Source of the DNA: an uncultured Draconibacterium sp.
GTDB lineage: Bacteria > Bacteroidota > Bacteroidia > Bacteroidales > Prolixibacteraceae
Assembly: GCF_963676735.1 (NCBI RefSeq)
Contig: NZ_OY781464.1
Coordinates: 4,001,001 to 4,065,000, forward strand
Length of the DNA stretch: 64,000 bases
Reading direction: 5' to 3'
Shown: in pieces, positions 8,835-19,700 of the stretch
Layout: each line of letters begins with the position of its first letter
How positions within the stretch are numbered: the stretch's first letter is position 1
The notes under the pieces: model-generated
Databases searched by the model: none
The model's input: only the letters and a program-made list of their open reading frames with translations
Told to the model about the DNA's origin: nothing
Program-made: the position numbers and the translations under genes

Positions 8835-9700
8835 CTAATTCTTTTTTCGGTAAAAAGGTAAATTCGGGTCTGTTCTTCCTCCTCCACTTTTTCCTCTGCC
8901 ATCTTCAAACTCAATAAGGTAAACCAACCCGGCACTAATTTGTGCTGTTAACGATAAGCGTCTGTTATATTTCAGCAAATCAATATCTTCTTCTCTCGAA
9001 TAGGTAAAATTTGGAACCCCGTCAATTATACCAGAGTTTAACACGGTGCAGGTTCCATCCACCTGAAAAGTCATTCGGTCGTTAATTTTATAATCGAAAC
9101 CAATTCCTCCCCAATATGAAATGCAGGCCAACTGTCTTGCTCGCTGTTTTTTGTACCTCGCGAATACAAAATATCCCATTCAAGCTCAGGGTCAGGCAGC
9201 TCCCGATAGGTTAAATCGGTTGTTACAAAAGCTACAACGCCTGTAAGTTTTACAAAAGGTGTAAACTGTTTTTCGGGAATAAAAAAGTATTTATAATTTA
9301 CAGCCAGGTTAAACAAGCGGGTGTTGTAGGCAACCGGAGAGATGATAAATTCATCTTGATAATGCTGAAAATACGGCGTACGAAAATAGTTGTACACCGG
9401 AGGATTATCATTATAACCCTTAAAATGAGAATAATCGAGTTCAACCCCGAAATAAGTTTTTTCTGTGACCTGAAATAAAACCTCGCCCTCAAAACCTACA
9501 GAAAGTTCGGGTGTAAATTTATCGCTGCTGGTGGCGGGAGATTGTAGCAAAGCATCGGGATGAGGAATGTCTGAAGAACCCAGTTCAGAAATAAAGAGAC
9601 CCGAGTTGGCAGCAACACGAAAACCAATTAACTGCCCGCTAACGCCTAAGCTGACAGTAAAAACCAGTACTACCAACAATATCACTCTTCTTACATCCAT
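8835..9700 (-). pseudogene. outer-membrane beta-barrel protein gene with a single-base frameshift
   Basis: Two overlapping minus-strand frames (9071-9700 and 8835-9179) are halves of one protein of about 287 residues. The first half has a signal peptide (about 1-22) and alternating-hydrophobicity beta strands (FGVELDYSHF, NLAVNYKYFF), and runs sensibly to DSWPAFHIG. The second half resumes as GGIGFDYKINDRM and ends with barrel-like strands (LTAQISAGLVYLIEF). Inserting one C in the run of four at 9109-9112 (one G on the coding strand) restores a continuous AFHIGGGIGFDY. The protein looks like a PorT/OmpA-barrel type of unknown role. The break could be a real lesion, phase variation in the short G-run, or a sequencing error. 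Confidence 0.75.
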
Positions 9701-9765
9701 CTATTTGACTTTCAGCCTTTAAGTTAAGCTGTTTTTATCAAAAAAAGAAACAAAGCGCTGCAAAA

Positions 9766-11025
9766 CTATTTTCTTTCTTTAACTTCTGAAGCATCTACTA
9801 CCTTAAAAAGTTTGTCTGCACGCCGCGTTACATTACTGATAGGTACTGATATTCGTTGCCCTTTCAATCCTTCATCAACAGGCTTCAAATCAAAACGAAT
9901 TTCATTAACATTTGTTTGAAATACACCCGTTGTAGGACCGGTAATTATTATTTCGTCGCCAACTTTTAAGTTACTGGTTTCGAGTTTAAATTCGGCAATT
10001 CCAATTTTTTTGAAATAATTGGTGCATTTACCAATATATAACTTTCTTTTTGTTGCCCGCGAACCATAGTTTTTACTCCACTCGCCAAGATGTTGCCCCA
10101 GGTAATAGCCATCCCAAAAACCACGGTTAAAAACACCCGACAAGCGTTCATTCCAGTCTTCAATTTTTTCGTTGCTAAAGGTTTCGTCGAAGTAGGCATC
10201 AACCGCCTCGCGGTAGCACTGCACCACTGTTTTTACATATTCGGGAGAACGCGCACGACCTTCAATTTTTAAAACCGAAACACCTGCATCAAGTATTTTA
10301 TTCAGGAAATGAATGGTTTTCAAATCCTTTGGCGACATAATGTATTCGTTATCAATTTCCAGTTCGGCACCGGTTTCTTTATCGGTTACGGTATAGGCTC
10401 TCCGGCAGGTTTGTAAACAGGCGCCACGGTTGGCCGATGAGTTCATTTCGTGCAAACTAAGGTAACATTTACCGCTGGTTGCCATACACAAAGCACCATG
10501 AACAAACATTTCAATTTTCATCAGTTCACCGTTTGGCCCGGTAATATTTTGCTTTTTAATCTGGTCGCTGATTTCCCAAACGCGGCCAAGGTTCATTTCG
10601 CGCGCCAGCACCACCACATCGGCAAAATTTGAATAGAATTTTACAGCTTCGATATTGGTAATGTTTACCTGTGTTGAAATATGAACTTCAAGGTTAACCG
10701 AACGGGCATACTGAATGACCGAGACATCGGCAGCGATAACTGCAGAAACGCCAGCTTCTTTTGCCGCATTAATAACTTCGTGCATTTTATCCAGTTCGCC
10801 ATCAAAAATTTCCACGTTCATGGTAAGGTAAGTTTTTACCTTATTCTCTGTAGCAATTTTTACAATTTTACGAAGGTCGTCGAGATTAAAGTTATTGGAC
10901 GAGCGCGAACGCATATTCAGGTTTTCAACACCAAAATAAACCGACCCTGCTCCTCCCTGAATGGCCGCCATTAACGATTCGTACGACCCAACCGGCGCCA
11001 TTATTTCTACATCTCTTCTTTCCAT
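9766..11025 (-). CDS. trhP: U32-family protein, probably the tRNA hydroxylation protein TrhP
   Basis: 419 residues. The N-terminal half is a TIM-barrel of the peptidase U32 family, beginning MAPVGSYESLMAAIQGGA with GSVYFG shortly after. The family's Cys cluster is visible around 180-210 in LCMATSGKCYLS and ANRGACLQTCRRAY. The C-terminal part has a small beta-barrel (KVGDEIIITGPTTG). U32 proteins were named collagenases, but TrhP in E. coli and Bacillus is needed for 5-hydroxyuridine at the wobble base of tRNA. The single full-length gene with this Cys arrangement fits that group better than a protease. It stands alone. The symbol is a family-level inference. Confidence 0.7.
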   Translation of the reverse strand: MERRDVEIMAPVGSYESLMAAIQGGAGSVYFGVENLNMRSRSSNNFNLDDLRKIVKIATENKVKTYLTMNVEIFDGELDKMHEVINAAKEAGVSAVIAADVSVIQYARSVNLEVHISTQVNITNIEAVKFYSNFADVVVLAREMNLGRVWEISDQIKKQNITGPNGELMKIEMFVHGALCMATSGKCYLSLHEMNSSANRGACLQTCRRAYTVTDKETGAELEIDNEYIMSPKDLKTIHFLNKILDAGVSVLKIEGRARSPEYVKTVVQCYREAVDAYFDETFSNEKIEDWNERLSGVFNRGFWDGYYLGQHLGEWSKNYGSRATKRKLYIGKCTNYFKKIGIAEFKLETSNLKVGDEIIITGPTTGVFQTNVNEIRFDLKPVDEGLKGQRISVPISNVTRRADKLFKVVDASEVKERK

Positions 11026-11109
11026 TGCCTATGCGTAAAGTTTTAAAAATTGCGGTGCAAAGTTAAGAGTTTTTGGCAATTACAGCGGTGCCATCATTAT
11101 GGGGTGCGC

Positions 11110-11832
11110 TTACACAAACTTTTCGCGTTTCTGCAAGTTAAAAAGGCCGTACAACACAAAAACCAATGTACCTATTGCCATAAAAATGCGGTTCTTACGA
11201 ATGATTCCTGCCCAAATTACTTCATTCAGGTTATTAGGAATATCAAAAGGATTTAGAAAAATATCCCATTGTGTACCTTCCATTAAATCTTCGCGCAGAA
11301 TAAGCAAGGCAACGCCAATAAGCACCATTGCCACTGCTGTTCCGTTACCGTTTTTTATAATGGTAGAAAACATGAAAGCCATCGACCCCAAGAAAATTAT
11401 TGGATAGATTAACTGGTACGCCATCTCGAACAGGTTTACCTTGTAGAGCAGCACCGAGGCCAATACGGCAAAAAGCAGGATAATAAAAAACACAAGGGTA
11501 TAAATCATAAGCAATCGTACCAACCACACTTTGTACCTGTAATTGGGTATTCCAAACAAAATTTCAAGCATGCGCGAATCATCGTCGTTTTGTATGCCAA
11601 ATACCGATGGGTAAAAAATTAGCAGTATTCCCGGAAAAATTAAAAGGTTGTATACAACATCTTCCGACATGGCTTCTCCGTTTAACACCACCTGCACAGC
11701 AAAAAACAGAAAAAAAGCAAGTGCCGCAATTAAAAACCAGATAAACCGGTTGGCAAAAATGATTCTTAAATTGTACCGTATCATTTTTATCAAAATGAAC
11801 AGCTTGTTTTTTATATTGAAATTTAGTTTCAT
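11110..11832 (-). CDS. ABC-2 type permease, last gene of the export operon
   Basis: 240 residues starting at the ATG at 11832. A longer reading from a TTG at 11895 overlaps the upstream gene and is unlikely. About six hydrophobic segments are visible, including IWFLIAALAFFLFFAVQVV and the region around VVFFIILLFAVLASVLLY. The pattern is that of CcmB/ABC-2 permeases. The start lies five bases after the stop of the RND-ABC fusion, whose C-terminal ATPase has no other obvious partner, so this permease probably works with that ATPase. Confidence 0.8.
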   Translation of the reverse strand: MKLNFNIKNKLFILIKMIRYNLRIIFANRFIWFLIAALAFFLFFAVQVVLNGEAMSEDVVYNLLIFPGILLIFYPSVFGIQNDDDSRMLEILFGIPNYRYKVWLVRLLMIYTLVFFIILLFAVLASVLLYKVNLFEMAYQLIYPIIFLGSMAFMFSTIIKNGNGTAVAMVLIGVALLILREDLMEGTQWDIFLNPFDIPNNLNEVIWAGIIRKNRIFMAIGTLVFVLYGLFNLQKREKFV

Positions 11833-11837
11833 AACAA

Positions 11838-14800
11838 TTAAGCAAAGTCTTTTAATAAGCACAAATAAGCATCCTCGAGGTGTGGCGACACACAAACCGC
11901 ATCGGGGGCCGGTTTTTCTTTTGCTAAACAGCGTACTTTTATACTATCGCCATCGCGCATATGATGAACAATCATCTGTTTGTTTGCCATCGCATCGAAT
12001 TCTTTGGCAGGTACCGAAAACTGCCAAACAAAACCATTGCCCATTGTTACCATTTCGTTTGGTGTACCAAAGTATTTTAGGTTACCCCGGTTAATTACCG
12101 CTACCTGGTTACACGAGCTCGAAATATCTTCAATAATATGTGTTGAGAAAATTACAATCCGTTCGCGGCTCAACTCAACCAACAAGTTTCTGAAACGAAT
12201 ACGCTCGCGCGGATCAAGCCCAGCCGTGGGTTCGTCCACCACCAGAATTCGCGGAAGATTTAATAATATCTGGGCAATACCGATGCGTTGTTTCATCCCT
12301 CCTGAAAAAGCTCCGATTTTGTCGTTCCTGCGTTCCCACATGTGCACATTTTTCAGTACATATTCAAGACGCTCCTCTCTTACTTTCGTGTCTTTTATAC
12401 CTTTAAGTATAGCCTGGTAATCAAGAAATTCCCATGCCGACATATTTTCGTAGGTTCCAAAAGCCTGTGGCAAATAGCCAATAAGTCCCTGCAACTCTTC
12501 GCGGTATTTCTGTGTATCCAATCCGTTAATCCAAATCTTTCCGTAACTCTGTTCGAGCACACCGGTAATAATCCGCATCATGGTAGATTTACCGGCACCA
12601 TTGGGCCCCAGTAAACCAAACATTCCGGTTTTTATTTCAAGCGAAACACCGTTAAGTGCCCTGAATGGTTTTTTGCGTTTGCCGATTACCGGAATTTGCC
12701 GAACCATATTAAAATATCCACGCCGTAATGCTCCTAAGCGCCCCTGAATTCGTGCAATGTTTACATCCTTTTTATGAATATATTCGGCCGTTGCATAAAA
12801 AACCAACAACAAATACCAGATGATAGCAATAAAAATTACCATTCCCAGGTTACCCCACTCGGTGTAAAAAATGTATAAAAACACCAAGGGAACCACCCAA
12901 AACAGCACGTTATAAATCCACCTGTTCAATTTCAGATAAATGGTTTTACCGGTACTTTGGTTTTTATTAATTAGAACTTGGTTTAGCGGAATGCGGAGTA
13001 AAAAAACGAAAAAGAATACCAAGTGCGACAGCACCCACATCCAGAAATGATTTTCGAGGTAGATGAACGTGAAATACACCACAAAAACAAACAAGGGCAG
13101 CTGCCATACCAGGTCGGAAAAGTCGCGCCACTTTGTATAATCTTTAGTTAAGCCGGCACGCTCACGTATTTTTATTCCCGATTTCCATTCGCGCACAAAA
13201 CGCGAGTCGCGGTCGTACACTTTTACCAGCTTCCGTATTTTTATGCGGATGGGTTCGTTTTCGTCAATCACTTTTTCGTTGGCTTGGCGTAAACTGGTCA
13301 TTGTAAAGGCCACAACACCTGGCACAAGAATGATAAGCAAAACAAAATCGAGCAATTGCCACACAAAGCTATCTACCTTAAGGTAAATAAAAAGGGCTCC
13401 CAGCACAAACACCGTTAGCATGCCTATTTTTATTCCAATGTGTAACGATTTTATCCAATCGAGCGCATTCTCTAAACCGGCATATAATGTTGGAATAAAA
13501 ATTAAAGTTAGCAAGGTACTTAGCGCCAGGCCTCCAACCACGGTTATGGCAAAGGGGGCACCAATGGCACCAACATATTCGGCCTGCCCCATTGCCAGCG
13601 GGAACAAGGCAACAATAGTTGTTATGGCGGTAATTAAAATGGGTCGCACACGCGAGAGTCCGGCGGTCATTAATGCTCTTGATTTTCGGAAGCCCCGTTT
13701 TCGGAGAATATTGGTAAAATCGATGAGAATAATACCGTTGTTAACCACTACGCCAATAAGGATAATAAAACCCATTAAGGTATTGGCATTAAACAGGCTG
13801 TTTCCGGTGAAAATAAGCGCCAGAAACGACCCAACAGCAGCCAGTGGAATTGAAAAGATAAGAACAAATGGTGTTGAAACCGATTCGAAAACCGAGGCCA
13901 AAATCATTAAAATAAGAATAAAAGCAGCTGCAATCAGAAACTTAAATTCGGCATACTGGTCTTCCTCGTGAATTACTTCAACGGCAACCCCTGATGGCAG
14001 CTTGTACGACCCGATAATATCATCAATTTCAAGCCGGTAAGCTTCAAGCAATTCTTTCGAGTCGCTGGCTTCATCAACAAAACTGTAAGTAAGTTCAATT
14101 TGTTTCTCCTGGTTTACACGCGTTATGCTTGCCATTCCCTCGGCATACACCATGTCGGCCAGCTCGTCCATATCGTAGGTGGCGCCCTGTCCGTTACTTA
14201 CCTGCAAGCGGCGCAAGTCTTCAATACCTTTGTCGTTCTCTTCTTCTTCAACGCCTTCGGGTAATTGTTCTTTTATAACAATTTCATACTCTTCTGTTCC
14301 TTGTTTAAAGTTCACTCCTGAAGTAAATTCGCGGGTAAAGGTACCAAGCTCCGATACAATATTTTGCAAATTTATTCCATACTCGGTAAGCAACATCTGG
14401 TTAAAGTAAAGATGCACTTCGGGGCGGTTGTTCGACACATTTACACTTGCGCGTCTGATTGTTTCCAGGTCTTCAATGTAGTACAAAAGATCTTCGGCAA
14501 CATCTTTCATCACGCCAAAATTTTCGCCTTTTATAACAATTCGCTCCTGGTTTGAACCAATTCCCATAAATTGCTGAAACCCTTGTGTACCTGAGCGTCC
14601 GCCACCGCCGCCACCGCCACGAAAGCTGGAACTTGAGCTTGGAGCTTCAAGGCTTACCTCGCCTTGCGATATATCGTCAATCCGGTCTTCAACATCTTTT
14701 TTAATTTCAGCAATGGTACGCTTGTCAATATCTTTATAATCCTCACGAAGAATAAATGTAAGGATGGCTTCCTCGGCCTCAATATTGGCGGTTAAATCCT

Positions 14801-16562
14801 GCTTTTCGGCAATATCTTCAAGCCGGCTTTCCACATCGGCAACTACCTTGTCGGTAGCATCAAGTGTGGCACCGGTTGGCATGGTTACGTATATCGAGAA
14901 TTGTTCTTCTTCAACTTCCTGCAGGTTGGTAACACTAATGGCCAGTACAATAAATACGGTTAAAAAGAAAAAAACCAGTGCACCGATAATAGTACGGGCG
15001 GGCACACGCATACTGGCTTTTAACAGTAAAATATAGATTTGAATGATGCGGTTGTTGGTGGTCACCTTTTCGTAAAAGATGTTGTGCTGCTTTTTTTTGC
15101 GCAACAACAAATGAGCTGCCATTGGAATAAGCAACAAGGCTACAAACAAGGACACGAGCAAGGTGGAAATAATTGACACGCCCACATGATTTCCTAAAAG
15201 CTTAACCATATAATCGGTTGAAAAAACAAAGGGCAGAAAAACAGTAACAGTGGTAAGCGTTGCAGCAACAATTGAACGCCAAACCTCTTTGGTTCCCTGT
15301 GTTACGGCAATATCAGGCGCCATTTTATTACCCGAAAGCCGGTATATATTTTCGAGCACAACAATACTGTTATCCAACAACATACCAATGGCCAGCACCA
15401 GTCCAACCAATGTTAAACTGTTTAAGGAGATATTGAAGGCATAAAACAGATTAAATGCAGTAAAAACAGAAATAGGAATAGCCAGTGCGATAAACGAAAC
15501 AATGCGCAGATTTTTAAGAAACATCCAAAGTACAAAAATAGCCAGCAAACCTCCTACCAGGGCCAGGTCGATTATCTGATCGATATTCTTTTCCATGGTT
15601 TCGGCGAGGTTGGTTTGTACCACAATCTGCACATCTTTTGCAGCCAGTTTTTTATTAAGAGCCAATATTTCGTCCTGCACTTTGTGCGACAAATCGATCA
15701 GGTTAGCCTGCGAATCACTAACCAGCATCATCGAAACGGCATCAAGGCCGTTAACCCGGCTTAGCGATGTTTCTTCCTTTACGCCATAAAAAACACTGGC
15801 CACATCTTTCAGGTAAATCGGCCCTTCGGCAACCACAATATTTTCGATATCAGAAACTTTATCATACTCGGCTGTAACATGAACAAAATACTGCTTTTGG
15901 GCATCGTGTAAATACCCCGTAAAGGTGCGGTTGCTTGAATTAGCGGATATGGCACTTTGTATTTGTGCCGGAGTAATGCCATAAGCTTCGCATGCTGCTG
16001 CATTGTAGGTAACTTCTATCGACCGTTCTTTTCCACCAAAAACATTTACCGATGCAATACCATCAATGTTTTCCATTTCGGCTGTAATTTCCTGGTCAAC
16101 GATATTACGCACACGGTCTACTCCGCCGCTTCCCCTAATCTGCAGCTCCATAAACTGATTGGTAAGCTGGTCGAGATCAACACGATTAACAGTAACAATA
16201 AAGTTATCATCAAGATCGGCAGTAACCAGATCCACCTTTTCCTGTAGCTTTAAAAAGGTGTATTTAAAGTTTACATTCTGTTTAAAATTAACCTGTATGG
16301 AGGCCGAGCGATTATTAATGAAAGATTGCATTTCTTCAATGCCTTCCATGGTTCCGATGGCTCCTTCAATGGGAATAACCGCCTGGTTTTCCATATAGCT
16401 TGGATCGACCTCGATACGCGACTGCACCTGAACAAAAAGCATGGGCAGTTCGGCATTGGGCATCAGTTCTACCGGCAGCTGCTTGTACGAGATGTAACCC
16501 AGCATGGTTAATCCCAAAAACAGCATACTGATAAATATTTTTCTATTGATGATGAATTTCAT
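11838..16562 (-). CDS. RND efflux permease fused to an ABC-transporter ATPase
   Basis: One uninterrupted 1574-residue frame. Residues 1-1052 form a complete RND permease of the AcrB/MdtB type: an N-terminal TM helix, two periplasmic loops, TM4 with its proton-relay Asp in GMLLDNSIVVLENI, and TM10 with GVVVNNGIILIDF. A Gly-rich patch (RGGGGGGGRSG) sits in the first half of the porter region. Residues 1053-1300 hold about six extra TM helices. Residues 1300-1574 are an ABC ATPase with Walker A GPNGAGKST (1319-1327), signature FSGGMKQR (Ser1420), Walker B VVDEPTAGLD (Asp1443, Glu1444) and H-loop His1475. The ATPase half closely resembles the free ATPase at 25934-26827. Proton-driven and ATP-driven modules in one chain are unusual. 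The substrate is unknown. Confidence 0.9.
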   Translation of the reverse strand: MKFIINRKIFISMLFLGLTMLGYISYKQLPVELMPNAELPMLFVQVQSRIEVDPSYMENQAVIPIEGAIGTMEGIEEMQSFINNRSASIQVNFKQNVNFKYTFLKLQEKVDLVTADLDDNFIVTVNRVDLDQLTNQFMELQIRGSGGVDRVRNIVDQEITAEMENIDGIASVNVFGGKERSIEVTYNAAACEAYGITPAQIQSAISANSSNRTFTGYLHDAQKQYFVHVTAEYDKVSDIENIVVAEGPIYLKDVASVFYGVKEETSLSRVNGLDAVSMMLVSDSQANLIDLSHKVQDEILALNKKLAAKDVQIVVQTNLAETMEKNIDQIIDLALVGGLLAIFVLWMFLKNLRIVSFIALAIPISVFTAFNLFYAFNISLNSLTLVGLVLAIGMLLDNSIVVLENIYRLSGNKMAPDIAVTQGTKEVWRSIVAATLTTVTVFLPFVFSTDYMVKLLGNHVGVSIISTLLVSLFVALLLIPMAAHLLLRKKKQHNIFYEKVTTNNRIIQIYILLLKASMRVPARTIIGALVFFFLTVFIVLAISVTNLQEVEEEQFSIYVTMPTGATLDATDKVVADVESRLEDIAEKQDLTANIEAEEAILTFILREDYKDIDKRTIAEIKKDVEDRIDDISQGEVSLEAPSSSSSFRGGGGGGGRSGTQGFQQFMGIGSNQERIVIKGENFGVMKDVAEDLLYYIEDLETIRRASVNVSNNRPEVHLYFNQMLLTEYGINLQNIVSELGTFTREFTSGVNFKQGTEEYEIVIKEQLPEGVEEEENDKGIEDLRRLQVSNGQGATYDMDELADMVYAEGMASITRVNQEKQIELTYSFVDEASDSKELLEAYRLEIDDIIGSYKLPSGVAVEVIHEEDQYAEFKFLIAAAFILILMILASVFESVSTPFVLIFSIPLAAVGSFLALIFTGNSLFNANTLMGFIILIGVVVNNGIILIDFTNILRKRGFRKSRALMTAGLSRVRPILITAITTIVALFPLAMGQAEYVGAIGAPFAITVVGGLALSTLLTLIFIPTLYAGLENALDWIKSLHIGIKIGMLTVFVLGALFIYLKVDSFVWQLLDFVLLIILVPGVVAFTMTSLRQANEKVIDENEPIRIKIRKLVKVYDRDSRFVREWKSGIKIRERAGLTKDYTKWRDFSDLVWQLPLFVFVVYFTFIYLENHFWMWVLSHLVFFFVFLLRIPLNQVLINKNQSTGKTIYLKLNRWIYNVLFWVVPLVFLYIFYTEWGNLGMVIFIAIIWYLLLVFYATAEYIHKKDVNIARIQGRLGALRRGYFNMVRQIPVIGKRKKPFRALNGVSLEIKTGMFGLLGPNGAGKSTMMRIITGVLEQSYGKIWINGLDTQKYREELQGLIGYLPQAFGTYENMSAWEFLDYQAILKGIKDTKVREERLEYVLKNVHMWERRNDKIGAFSGGMKQRIGIAQILLNLPRILVVDEPTAGLDPRERIRFRNLLVELSRERIVIFSTHIIEDISSSCNQVAVINRGNLKYFGTPNEMVTMGNGFVWQFSVPAKEFDAMANKQMIVHHMRDGDSIKVRCLAKEKPAPDAVCVSPHLEDAYLCLLKDFA

Positions 16563-16706
16563 GTGCCTAAAATCTCAAGTTTTCAAATGAATCGCATGGA
16601 AGTAGCACTCCAGTGGGGTACTATTTGCGTGAAGTTTTTCCATACGGCTTTCATCTGCTTAAAATTGTTTATTTATTAGGAAGAAGAAGGAACTTCCATT
16701 AATCTG

Positions 16707-19700
16707 TTAATTCGCTGTTTCTACAGTCTTGTTCTCTTTCACAAAAAATACCCTTACCCGGTCTAACACATCATAAACACAAGGTATTACAATTAATGTA
16801 AGCAAGGTTGAGGTGATTAGTCCTCCAACTACGGCCAGTGCCATTGGCGAGCGCAACGATGCACTCTCGCCAAAGCCAAATGTAAGGGGCAATAAGGCTA
16901 AAATGGTGGTTAAACTGGTCATTATAATTGGGCGAATACGTTGTTGTCCGGCCTGTAAAATGGCTTGTTTCCGATCTACTCCTTCGCGAATGAGTTGGTT
17001 AATCCGATCTACCAAAATTATGGAGTCGTTAACGGCAATACCCACCAGCATAATTACACCAATAATGGCCATAATATTAAATGTTTTCCCAAGTGCAAAA
17101 AAGATGAGAATACTGCCCACCACTGCCAACGGAATGGTTAATAAAATGGTAAATGGATGAATAAGCGACTCAAACTGCGAAGCCAGCACCATATAAACCA
17201 GCACAATTGAAAGCAGCAAGGCAAAGGTTAGATTGGTTAACGATTCCTGGCGTTTCTCTTCTTCGCCGGTAACCAAAATACGGTAATCAGGCAATAATTC
17301 AATGCCAGCCGTTTGCTGCCTAATATTGGTAGCAACATGGTCAAGCGGGATACCATCTTCAAGCTGCGCTGTTACTTTTCCAATGCGGTTCTGGTTTCTT
17401 CTGAAGATTTCTTTTGGCGACACACCATAGGTTATATCTGCAATTTCGCTTAACCTGAATACCTGGTCCGAAGAAGTGATAATCAACTGATTGATTTCAT
17501 CAATTCCCTTCTCAGGTACTTTTATGGTGATGTCCTGCATTTCTCCGCTTCGCTCGAGCTCGCCAGCATTTTTACCTTCCAGCTGGTCTTGAATCTGAGA
17601 AATTACATCGCTGATGTTAATGTTGTACATTCCGGCACGCATGCGGTCTACCCTTATTTCAACTTCCGGCGCACCATCTTCAATTGATGTCTGTACATTA
17701 AAAAGACCATCAACTGACAACATCTTTTCTTTGACCAGGTTTATTACCCGTTCAATTTCGTCTAACTCTTCTCCCCGCACCTCAACTACAACAGGCGCTT
17801 CATCGGTTCCCAAAATAGATTGCAACGCACTTTCTTCTTGCGAAAAAGTTACCTCCATGCCTTCAATATCAGCTGTTAACTTATCCATTGTTTTTACAAT
17901 GCTCTCGGTAGAGATGGTAGCTCCTTCTTTCAAAACTACTTTAATTTCGGCTGTATTTTCTCCTTCAAAAACGGCATTCTCGTCGCCCGAAATACTGCTT
18001 GACGGCCCGGCCTGCGAGTAAATTTTATCCAGGTTGTCGCCCAGGTAATCCATTAAAATATTTTCAAGATTACGAACAGTTGATTCGGTTCGCCGCAATT
18101 TTGTTCCTTCCTGTAACTTCAAATTCACAGTAAGTTCGCGGGTTTGGGTTTTTGGCATAAACTCGGTACCAATTTGCTGCACCAGCAAAACAGATGCACC
18201 AATAGTCACCGTAGCTACTAATATAACCACCCATTTAACAGCCAATACTTTTGAAAGAAACCGGCCATAGCCTCCAACTTTTACCGATTTTGACTTTAAT
18301 GGTGCTTTTCGGTTTCGGTAAAACCTATGGTACATCATTGGAATTAAAAAGATGGCGACAATTAGCGACGAAAGCAGCGAGAATGCTACGGTCCAGGCCT
18401 GGTCTTTAAATAACTCGCCCGATGCACCATGCAAATACACAATGGGTAAAAACACAATAATGGTTGTAATGGTTGAGGCTGTAATTGCACCGCCAACCTG
18501 GGCCGTTCCGTTTATTGCAGCTTCTTTTACACTCATTCCGTTTTCGTGGTTTCTGAAGATGTTTTCCATAACCACAATGGCATTATCAACCAACATTCCG
18601 GCGCCAAGCGCCAAACCACCAAGGGTCATTATATTAATGGTAAGGTGGTTAAAATACATCAGGTTAAATGTGGCTACAATCGAAATCGGAATAGCAACAC
18701 TAACAATTAAAGTGGTTCCGAACCTTCGCAAAAACACAAATAAAACTACTACGGCCAACAGAATTCCCAACAAGGCAGTTTCCTGCACCTCGCCAATTGC
18801 ACTGCTGATAAAGCGTCCCTGGTTGGTTACGCCAATTAGCTGGTAACCGGGCAAGGCTTTCTGTATGTTTACCAAAGCCTCGTTAACCTGCTCAACCGAT
18901 TTTACCGTATTGTATTTGGTTTCTTTGTAGATGGACAGTCCCAGACAGCGCTCGCCGTTAATGTGTACAATGTTAACCGGTTCTTTATTTCCAACAGAAA
19001 CGGCTGCAACATCTTTTAAATAAACCGGTGCCATATTAACACCGGCCTGGTTGTTGGAATTTTCAGTAGATTGAACCGCTTTGTAACCCACAATAAGGTT
19101 TTCAAAATCTTCAATAGTTTGCAACATCGATACACCTTTTACAATGTATTGGGTTCCCAAATCGGTAATTTGCCCACCGGAAACGTTGCGGTTAAAGTTT
19201 TGAATGCGGGTTGCCACCTCGTCCATTGTTAAACCCTGGGCATCAAGCCGGTAAACATCTGTTTCAATAATTATTTCGCTTTCCTCCTGCCCCGATAGTT
19301 CAACATCGGCAATACCTTCCAGGCGAACAAGCTCGTTGCGAATATAATTTTCGGCAACTTTTCTCAGCTCATTCATGTCTGAAATTTCGTTGTGTTTTAG
19401 GCCAATAATCATTATCGGCGTGGTATTCGGGTCGTGTTGGGTAATCTGAAGCTCATCAATATCGGAGTTTTGCGTAAGGGTGTTTAAGGCTTTTTGCAGG
19501 TCGAGAAATGCCTCGTCCATATCTTTGTTCCAGGCATATTCAACAGTAATTTGAGCCGAGCCCACCCGCGACGATGAAGTTACCTGCACTACGTCAGACT
19601 GGCGAATGGCGAGAGCTTCAATATTTTCAACAAATTGTTGCTCCATTTCTTCCGGTGGCCGCTCTCCCGATGTCACTTCAATAAAAATCCGGGGCGAATT

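Noticed and set aside
9766..11025. Collagenase annotation for the U32 protein
   Set aside because: The name is historical; the Cys cluster and gene context fit the tRNA-hydroxylation group better.
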